Shown here: positions 31,334 to 36,094 of the stretch, in pieces
Layout of the letters: the number at the start of each line of letters is the position of its first letter
Position numbering within the stretch: the first letter of the stretch is position 1
Virus record (IMG/VR): IMGVR_UViG_3300035698_019470
Coordinates: 1-36,094 of that record
DNA length: 36,094 bases
From: a virus
Strand: one strand, 5' to 3'
Notes under the pieces: model-generated
What the model was told of the DNA's origin: nothing
The model's database searches: none
Seen by the model: only the letters and a program-made list of their open reading frames with translations
Made by a program: the position numbers and the translations under genes

Positions 31334-31906
31334 CTATGTTATTTCTCGCCAGATAAAACGTCCTTTCCCACTGTTACGCCACTGACCAAGACCACGTAAG
31401 GCCCCGTAATCAAGCCATTTTTTGAGAAAGGGTGCTAAATCTTTATTCAATACAAGAATTTCAATCTGGATTTTAGTCCCTACCGGCGCGGTTTCCGACC
31501 TTGCCAAAGCAGCCCGCTCACCTCGTGCTGTCTGCGCCCGTAACGGACGTTCGCAAAAAGAAAGTTCACCATCTTTAGGTAATTCAAGCGGAATCCGTCT
31601 CGGCGTTACGAAAATCAGGCCATCAATCGCCTTCTTATGGGCTTTCAGTCCATGTTTTTTCGTGCGATTCAGCATACTGCAGGAATCCTTGAAAAAGCCC
31701 TTGACCTGATAATCCCATAATATGGGTAAATCATCGCCGTTTCTCGAAAAGTATGTCGTGGCCTTTTTAATTTGTTCAGGTATGGCATCTATTTCGTCAT
31801 CCTGAATACCATCAGGGTGATTGCTTGTGATAAACTCCTCTACCAATTCTTTATCACCAGGCAGTGTTCCCAACAATTCTTCCGTAAATTCGATTTCGAT
31901 TTTCAT
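31334..31906 (-). CDS. Conserved phage protein with glycine-rich loop (190 aa)
   Basis: MKIEIEFTEELLGTLPGDKE starts a pattern I recognise from uncharacterised phage proteins (DYQVKGFFKDSCSMLN, KAIDGLIFVTPRRIPLELP, ERPLRAQTARGERAALARSE). The end DYGALRGLGQWRNSGKGRF has a Gly-rich turn like those in RAMP or ferredoxin-like nucleic-acid proteins, but catalytic residues are not evident. Function unknown. Ribosome site GAGGAGT upstream. The stop is followed by hairpins and a terminator. Confidence 0.65.
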   Translation of the reverse strand: MKIEIEFTEELLGTLPGDKELVEEFITSNHPDGIQDDEIDAIPEQIKKATTYFSRNGDDLPILWDYQVKGFFKDSCSMLNRTKKHGLKAHKKAIDGLIFVTPRRIPLELPKDGELSFCERPLRAQTARGERAALARSETAPVGTKIQIEILVLNKDLAPFLKKWLDYGALRGLGQWRNSGKGRFIWREIT

Positions 31907-31980
31907 AATTACTCCTCGTTAAAAAACTTATCTTGCGTTATGTCACGTTACTACACTTTTTTTCACAATTCACCCCTCAC

Positions 31981-32061
31981 TTTTCGTGTCCTTTCGTGTT
32001 GTAAGCGTCTGTACCATGGTTATAGTTTTAGAGTGCCTAAAGTGCCTAAAATGTAAAGTGC
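31981..32061. repeat. Composite intergenic repeat with a copy of the terminase start
   Basis: TTTTCGTGTCCTTTCGTGTT, then 32001-32037 matches 30282-30318 with two differences, including GTAAGCGTC-GTACCAT, which is the terminase start codon region. The 9-mer module follows to 32061. Confidence 0.85.
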
Positions 32062-32322
32062 CTAAAGTTTTTGTTTCGCCTTGAATTCGCCACACCAGCC
32101 ATCAAGCCAAATTCGTTGGGGCTGAGGAACATCTATCTTCTCACTATCATCATTTGGTGGATACCTGTGGCAAAAACCATAAACACATTCTTCGTCAATC
32201 TTGTTTTGTATAGCTTCTATAGACCATCCTTCGGCTTTGAGTTTATCCCACTCCTCTTTTGCAAGGTACGATACGTAATTTTCCTTCTCATACCATTCGC
32301 AGTATTCACATCTTCTTTCCAT
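32062..32322 (-). CDS. Small Cys-rich protein (86 aa)
   Basis: ATG 32322 with AGGAG upstream. MERRCEYCEWYEKENYVSYL, a helical middle, EECVYGFCHRYPPN and WLDGWCGEFKAKQKL: C-x2-C-W, C-x3-C and a last Cys give a likely zinc site. This resembles the small Cys-rich proteins of mobile elements that read CEYCxxY ... CxxxP ... WCGEF. No known function. Confidence 0.55.
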   Translation of the reverse strand: MERRCEYCEWYEKENYVSYLAKEEWDKLKAEGWSIEAIQNKIDEECVYGFCHRYPPNDDSEKIDVPQPQRIWLDGWCGEFKAKQKL

Positions 32323-32337
32323 TTTCAAATCTCCTTT

Positions 32338-32402
32338 TTTTAGCCACAGATTTCACTGATTAACACTGATTTTTAACTTTTAACTTTAGCTCACTATAGT
32401 TC
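32338..32402. repeat. Intergenic repeat (GCCACAGATTTCACTGATT plus decamers)
   Basis: The decamer part overlaps the 3' end of the 106-residue gene; its last codons and TAG derive from it. Confidence 0.85.
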
Positions 32403-32714
32403 AATATAATCAGCCGCACCATCTTCGTCCCAAACGGCATCACCACGAAGAACATCTATCATCTCAATCACATAGCCCTCAACCGTTTTGTCATAAACCT
32501 CGTCAATAACTTTCTTGTGTTCTTCAAGCTCGGCTTGGAGCTCTATATATTCCTGTGCTGAAACATCTCTGTTTGTTTCTAAAACTTCCTTCTCGGCCTG
32601 GAGTTCCCGTATGTCGGCTATCATTTTGTATTGCCTTGAGATCGACTGCTTATTTGAAGCTTCATTGGCCTTGACTAAATTATCATACTCAAATTCGTAT
32701 TCTTCAGAACTCAT
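32394..32714 (-). CDS. Coiled-coil protein (106 aa)
   Basis: MSSEEYEFEYDNLVKANEAS, then a long Glu/Leu-rich helix (IRELQAEKEVLETN, EYIELQAELEEHKKVIDEVY) and an acidic end. Unknown function. AAGGAGAAACAAA ribosome site. It lies between the DnaA-like gene and the small Cys-rich gene. The stop is written by the repeat. Confidence 0.5.
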   Translation of the reverse strand: MSSEEYEFEYDNLVKANEASNKQSISRQYKMIADIRELQAEKEVLETNRDVSAQEYIELQAELEEHKKVIDEVYDKTVEGYVIEMIDVLRGDAVWDEDGAADYIEL

Positions 32715-32790
32715 TTTGTTTCTCCTTTCCCAAAAAACCGGCGGGCAGGATTCTTACCTGCTCAGCACAAGGACATAACTTGCATTTCTG

Positions 32791-32965
32791 CAACTTTAGT
32801 GCATTTGCCCATTTGCCCCTTTTTTTTATTTTTCGCCACAGATTTCACTGATTAACACTGATTTTTAACTTTTAACTTTAGCTCACTTTAGCTCACTTTA
32901 ACTCACTTTTAACTTTAGTTCACTTTTAACTTTAGCTCACTTTAGTTCACTTTAGTTCACTTTAC
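32791..32965. repeat. Longest decamer array, next to the DnaA-like gene
   Basis: GCCACAGATTTCACTGATT, two AACTTTTAAC steps, then about seven decamers (CTTTAGCTCA, CTTTAACTCA, CTTTAGTTCA) interleaved with TTTTAACTTT. It reaches into the 3' end of the DnaA-like gene. The iteron-like appearance next to an initiator-like gene suggests a possible origin, unproven. Confidence 0.8.
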
Positions 32966-33596
32966 ACTTTGTTTGCTTATACCTTTTCTTCGCATCCATA
33001 TAGCATTTTCTCATCTCCGCTCGTTCATAGAATTCATAAGATATTCGCTCGGTACTAAACTTTCTGAGTGCCAATAAAGGCGTTGCATGTGATTTGGCAT
33101 TGATTATTCGTGCGATGGCCTGTATTTTTAGTCCATATCGCAGGTGGAGTATAAAGCAGCAAACCGCCCTGGCTTCGACTATCGGCGGCTTCTTGCACCC
33201 GCAGCTCTTGAGCTGAGCGGCCGTAACGCCCGTATCATCTTCGATAAGCTCATAAAGTCCTTCGAGTCCTTCCAACGCACGTTCAACGGCGTTTAATTTT
33301 CTGGCAGCGCTATGTGATAATACCGCTTTACCCTTATCGTTTTTCAGCTGAGCTATCAATTGTTGTTTTTTGATTTTGCAATCGAATCCTTTGAACATTC
33401 GTGTCTTCAGCCATTTGTCGAATTCGTCAGCCGTTTCCGGCGGCAGCAGGATCGCTGCGGATTCATTTCTGTAGTTCAGTTCGATTTTGATACCATCATC
33501 GGTCAAATCGAAGCACCGCAGCGTATAGCCGCTGGTAAACTCAAACGGCGATAAAACGGCACTTTCAACAGATATAGTTCGTAGTTCATTATTCAT
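32952..33596 (-). CDS. Protein with DnaA-domain-IV-like C-terminus (214 aa)
   Basis: Residues about 150-190 read VEARAVCCFILHLRYGLKIQ and IARIINAKSHATPLLALRKF, resembling the helix-turn-helix and SHxT signature of DnaA domain IV, which binds DnaA boxes. The AAA+ ATPase part is missing. The N-terminal 120 residues are unrelated (FDLTDDGIKIELNY, KGFDCKIKKQQ). An origin-binding or repressor role is plausible. Start and stop lie in repeats. This is one of the more surprising genes here. Confidence 0.5.
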   Translation of the reverse strand: MNNELRTISVESAVLSPFEFTSGYTLRCFDLTDDGIKIELNYRNESAAILLPPETADEFDKWLKTRMFKGFDCKIKKQQLIAQLKNDKGKAVLSHSAARKLNAVERALEGLEGLYELIEDDTGVTAAQLKSCGCKKPPIVEARAVCCFILHLRYGLKIQAIARIINAKSHATPLLALRKFSTERISYEFYERAEMRKCYMDAKKRYKQTKCKVN

Positions 33597-33601
33597 AGTT
33601 C

Positions 33602-33720
33602 ATCCATAATAAAAGAGTGCCTAAAGTGCCTAAAATATAAAGTGCCTAAAGTTGTGGATTATTTTTAACTTTCAACTTTAGTTCACTTTAGCTCACTTTA
33701 GTCATTTTAATTCACTTTTC
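33602..33720. repeat. Composite intergenic repeat with DnaA-box-like motif
   Basis: 9-mer module, TGTGGATTA at 33653-33661 (one base from TGTGGATAA), then decamers CTTTAGTTCA and CTTTAGCTCA and a TTTTCGTATTCTTCGTG phrase. Confidence 0.85.
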
Positions 33721-33747
33721 GTATTCTTCGTGTTTAATTTACCTTTC

Positions 33748-33826
33748 AAAAAACCGGCGGCGACTGGGACCACACAGCCCCTGTAGCAGGAAAGGAGTTT
33801 AACAGGTTTTTTATTTAGCCGCCGCC
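33748..33826 (-). terminator. Terminator-like structure with long loop
   Basis: Minus-strand GGCGGCGGC (33826-33818) can pair with GTCGCCGCC (33764-33756), followed by GG and six Ts. The loop is long, about 53 bases, which lowers confidence. The 5' arm is inside a nine-residue ORF. Confidence 0.45.
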
Positions 33827-33840
33827 AGCGTTTTCCTCAA
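33811..33840 (-). CDS. Nine-residue ORF, possible attenuator leader
   Basis: TTG start at 33840, seven bases after a perfect AAAGGAGGT. It encodes MRKTLAAAK and TAA. Its codons CTG-GCG-GCG-GCT form the 5' arm of the terminator-like stem downstream of the adenine methyltransferase. Confidence 0.5.
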   Translation of the reverse strand: MRKTLAAAK

Positions 33841-33888
33841 TTTCTTTACCTCCTTTCAAAAAGTCCGTAGTTATCTCTGGCGCTCAGC

Positions 33889-34770
33889 TCAATCAAACAA
33901 AGCCATATGGCCTGTTCTCTGATTTACCAATAATACTTCCTTGACCCTCATATCGTTTTGTCCACGCCTGCCTTGATGCGCAAGGCTTTTGGAAATCACA
34001 ATTTCATGACGTTGCCAGTTAGGATAGAGTTCGTTAAGCTTGGGATGGTCGTAGTAGCTGACAACTACGCGGGCCTTACGAAAACGATACAGCATTTCTG
34101 CAAGTCGCGCATAGTCGTCCGGCTCAATCTTATTGACGTAATCTTTTTCATGTTCGATATATGGCGGGTCGATATATAACACCGTCTTTGGCTCATCTTC
34201 AATACGCGGTATAATTTCAAACGCATCCCGCTGCAGGATGGTCACCTGTCGCAGGCGGCGCCGCCAGGCCGGTATGGATTCTACAACCGATTTCCACCTT
34301 GTTGCCGCATGTCCGCCCCTTGATGTGAACCGCAAACAGTAACCCTGATTATATCCTGATGTGCCGGCAACTCCATTTCGCCCCATCCAAGAACAAACGA
34401 AGTAATCATAAGCCCGGTTCAAGTCGGGCTCGCCGGCATCAAAGCAATGACCTCTTTGGCGGCATCGTTCGGCCGCTTCAATAAATATCTGTTCGTGCAT
34501 CAGTGTCCGCCGCAACTTGCGGTAAAGTTTCGGTGCGAGCCGCTCATCCCGGACCACAAAAGCCAAGTTAATCAAATCTCCGTGCAGGTCATTGACGGTC
34601 TCCATCACACAGGGGGGCTTGGCCATAAGGACGGCCATTGAACCGCAAAACGGCTCCCAGTAAGCTCGATGAGCGCCGAGCAGCTCGACAATCCTCGGCG
34701 CCAGATTCCGCTTCGCTCCAAACCAGGGGGCAATCGCCTTAATTTTCATTACTTCAGCTTCCTTGCTCAT
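33889..34770 (-). CDS. N6-adenine DNA methyltransferase (D12/Dam class)
   Basis: 293 residues. Motif I region IAPWFGAKRNLAPRIVELLG and WEPFCGSMAVLM binds S-adenosylmethionine; motif IV is VLYIDPPYIEHEKD with DPPY at 201-204; ends KARVVVSYYDHPKLNELYPN. It would methylate adenine in a short sequence I cannot predict. The first ATG overlaps the cytosine enzyme's stop by TAAATG, so they are coupled. No restriction enzyme is found next to them, which fits an anti-restriction role. Confidence 0.9.
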   Translation of the reverse strand: MSKEAEVMKIKAIAPWFGAKRNLAPRIVELLGAHRAYWEPFCGSMAVLMAKPPCVMETVNDLHGDLINLAFVVRDERLAPKLYRKLRRTLMHEQIFIEAAERCRQRGHCFDAGEPDLNRAYDYFVCSWMGRNGVAGTSGYNQGYCLRFTSRGGHAATRWKSVVESIPAWRRRLRQVTILQRDAFEIIPRIEDEPKTVLYIDPPYIEHEKDYVNKIEPDDYARLAEMLYRFRKARVVVSYYDHPKLNELYPNWQRHEIVISKSLAHQGRRGQNDMRVKEVLLVNQRTGHMALFD

Positions 34771-35606
34771 TTATTCGCCTCAAAAACTGCCTCTAAAATA
34801 ATTTCCCGGACAGCTTGCTCGACTTGAGCAGCAGCTGTTTTCCGGTTCATCATAATTTCCAGCTTGGGGTTAAACCATACATCATCTACTTCTTTCCTGG
34901 TAAAGCCGTGTGTTGCAAAACACTTCACAGCGACAAGCGAACCAGGGATAAAGTTTCCTTTGGCTTTCTTATCACGGCCAAGTTGGGTTGGCGAAAAATG
35001 CGTAGGGACAGGATATTCAGGGATGCGGTTCAGGTCGCAACGTGCACCCTCTATCAATACCCTTACCCTTCGCTGCGGCACTCCGTAGCTGGCACAATCC
35101 AACAGATTAAACCTTACCACATATCCGCACTTCTCAAGGTTTTTCAATAATAGCCGGAAGAAGTCTTTGAAACTCATTAGTCCCCTGACGTTCTCGATAA
35201 CAAAATATCGTGGCTGTATTTCTTTCACCATCCGGACAAACTGCCACATCAGTTTCGAGCGGGGGTCTTTTGCAGAGCGGGTTGAGCTGGCTGTTGAGAA
35301 TCCCTGGCAAGGCGGTCCGCCGCTCAGCACGTCAAGCTGGCCTTTAGCCAGGCCAACTTGTTTCAAAAGGTCTTTTCCACTCAATGAGCAAATATCGGCC
35401 TGGATTATTTTCATTTTCGGAAATGACCTGGCTTTGTTCGCTTCCAACGTCGAGATACACCACTTGTCAATTTCAACAGCCGCCACCACATCAAGTCCGG
35501 CCTGTTGAAGACCCAATGCCATTCCGCCAGCACCGGCGAATAATTCTATCGCTTTTAATTTTCGTTTTTTCATACTTACGGGGGTTCGCTTTGCGCTCAA
35601 TTTCAT
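34767..35606 (-). CDS. C5-cytosine DNA methyltransferase, lacking motifs IX and X
   Basis: 279 residues. Motif I IELFAGAGGMALGLQQAGLD; motif IV GGPPCQGFSTASS with catalytic Cys100; motif VI FVIENVRGLMSF (138-140 ENV); motif VIII YGVPQRRVRVLIEG. After these only about 85 residues remain, with THGFTRKEVDDVWFNPKLEI, and neither RExxxxQxFP nor GNAV is visible. The target-recognition part is therefore short or missing. AAGGTGG precedes ATG 35606. It may be inactive, or need another subunit. Confidence 0.8.
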   Translation of the reverse strand: MKLSAKRTPVSMKKRKLKAIELFAGAGGMALGLQQAGLDVVAAVEIDKWCISTLEANKARSFPKMKIIQADICSLSGKDLLKQVGLAKGQLDVLSGGPPCQGFSTASSTRSAKDPRSKLMWQFVRMVKEIQPRYFVIENVRGLMSFKDFFRLLLKNLEKCGYVVRFNLLDCASYGVPQRRVRVLIEGARCDLNRIPEYPVPTHFSPTQLGRDKKAKGNFIPGSLVAVKCFATHGFTRKEVDDVWFNPKLEIMMNRKTAAAQVEQAVREIILEAVFEANK

Positions 35607-35616
35607 TTAGCCACCT

Positions 35617-35949
35617 TCACTTTGCTTGTCCTTTTATGAAGTCACGGATTGTTTCTTTTTCTGTTTCAATATCAGCTTCCCATTTATCTTTGTAAACACT
35701 GGTATAATCTACCTCTGGGATTGGCTGAGAGTATGTTTGCTGTTATCAAAGTCTATTAACCGGCGGCGGGTTCGTAAAGGGATACGGTGTATAATCTCCC
35801 CACTATATAATCGCACTTCTCCGCCAAAAGACCTGTAAGCTATGACTTTTTTTGCAAGTTAGATTTTCGGCGGCCATAAAAGCCAAAACTGTCTGCTTAA
35901 AACTCACCGAGCACTTACATAAAATCCGACCAGCGGTATAATCTTTCAT
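35617..35949 (-). pseudogene. Probable broken gene upstream of the methyltransferases
   Basis: ATG 35949 with GGAG five bases before it opens MKDYTAGRILCKCSVSFKQT. The frame meets a stop near 35803, but coding-like sequence continues in the +1 frame after an A7 run (VIAYRSFGGEVRLYSGEIIH) and then in a third frame (YSQPIPEVDYTSVYKDKWEA, DIETEKETIRDFIKGQAK), ending with TGA at 35617 just before the methyltransferase ribosome site. Two frameshifts are needed, so it is decayed or contains sequence errors. The last part looks the most coding-like. Family unknown. Confidence 0.4.
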
Positions 35950-36001
35950 TTCAACTCCGAACCCTGATTTTTTTTACACATCTAATTCCTGAAATCACCG
36001 A

Positions 36002-36094
36002 CTACTTTTCTTGCACATCTGAACCCTTGGAATTCTCATCAACCGGACACGCCTTTTTCTCCCAAAAATTCTCGCATTTCCCGCCATCCTTAAC
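36002..36094 (-). CDS. Cys-rich small protein, 3' part, cut by window end
   Basis: Enters at the window end with VKDGGKCENFWEKKACPVDE, ends at TAG 36004-36002. In frame with the fragment at bases 1-60 when the window ends are joined. Spacing of C-E-N-F-W and ACP fits a small zinc-binding domain. The name of the family is not known. Confidence 0.4.
   Translation of the reverse strand, partial: VKDGGKCENFWEKKACPVDENSKGSDVQEK

Overview
The window looks like the nearly complete or complete genome of a temperate tailed phage with siphovirus-type tail genes, or an integrated copy of one, about 36 kb. Every gene I can support lies on the minus strand, so genes are transcribed from high to low coordinate. 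The core is a standard head-tail set: Nu1-like small terminase, GpA-type large terminase, gpW-like joiner, lambda-type portal, a prohead protease fused to the major capsid protein, a DUF2190 decoration protein, neck proteins, tail tube, frameshifted tail chaperones and tape measure. It also carries a tyrosine integrase. I could not name the host from sequence. Phage protein style and AT-rich, phrase-like intergenic repeats recall uncultured Planctomycetota such as Phycisphaerae, but that is only an impression.

Layout in transcription order. From 36.0 to 33.9 kb: a Cys-rich gene running off the window end, a probably broken small gene, then C5-cytosine and N6-adenine DNA methyltransferases. 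At 33.84-33.75 kb: a nine-residue ORF with a strong ribosome site overlapping a terminator-like stem. From 33.6 to 31.3 kb: a DnaA-domain-IV-like protein and small accessory genes, separated by composite repeats. From 31.3 to 25.6 kb: a hairpin-rich untranslated stretch with a terminator, then both terminases, an Ogr/Delta-like zinc finger, a second terminator, gpW and portal. From 25.6 to 13.2 kb: capsid fusion, decoration, small membrane or holin-like genes, a beta-helix tailspike, neck and tail genes, tape measure. From 13.1 to 9.8 kb: distal tail and Cys-rich proteins, ending at a strong intrinsic terminator at 9.58 kb. A strong sigma70 promoter at 9.35 kb starts a regulatory and early region with a small helix-turn-helix protein. 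From 8.6 to 3.1 kb: small zinc-binding proteins, a pentapeptide-repeat protein, a 3D-domain protein, DUF2303, replication-like proteins and a lipoprotein. From 3.0 to 0.56 kb: a radical SAM protein, a small Cys-rich protein, a PnuC-like membrane protein and the integrase. Bases 1-562 hold only fragmentary reading frames.

Three things stand out. First, between 5.2 and 9.7 kb four gene cassettes are each flanked by near-identical direct repeats (76, 95, 48 and 158 bp) whose ends sit at gene boundaries, so each could be removed by simple recombination. Second, almost every gene gap from 25.6 to 33.7 kb holds a composite repeat built from decamers of the type TGAGCTAAAG and 9-mers of the type GGCACTTTA; these supply stop codons, and sometimes start codons, to the neighbouring genes. 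Third, several likely gene-control devices can be read directly: a -1 frameshift on nine A residues in the tail chaperone pair, a translation-coupled attenuator candidate at 33.8 kb, and a duplicated terminator whose base changes preserve minus-strand pairing.

The window begins and ends with the same nine bases (ATCCTTAAC), and one Cys-rich reading frame stays open across the join. This fits a circular molecule, but a nine-base overlap alone is not proof.
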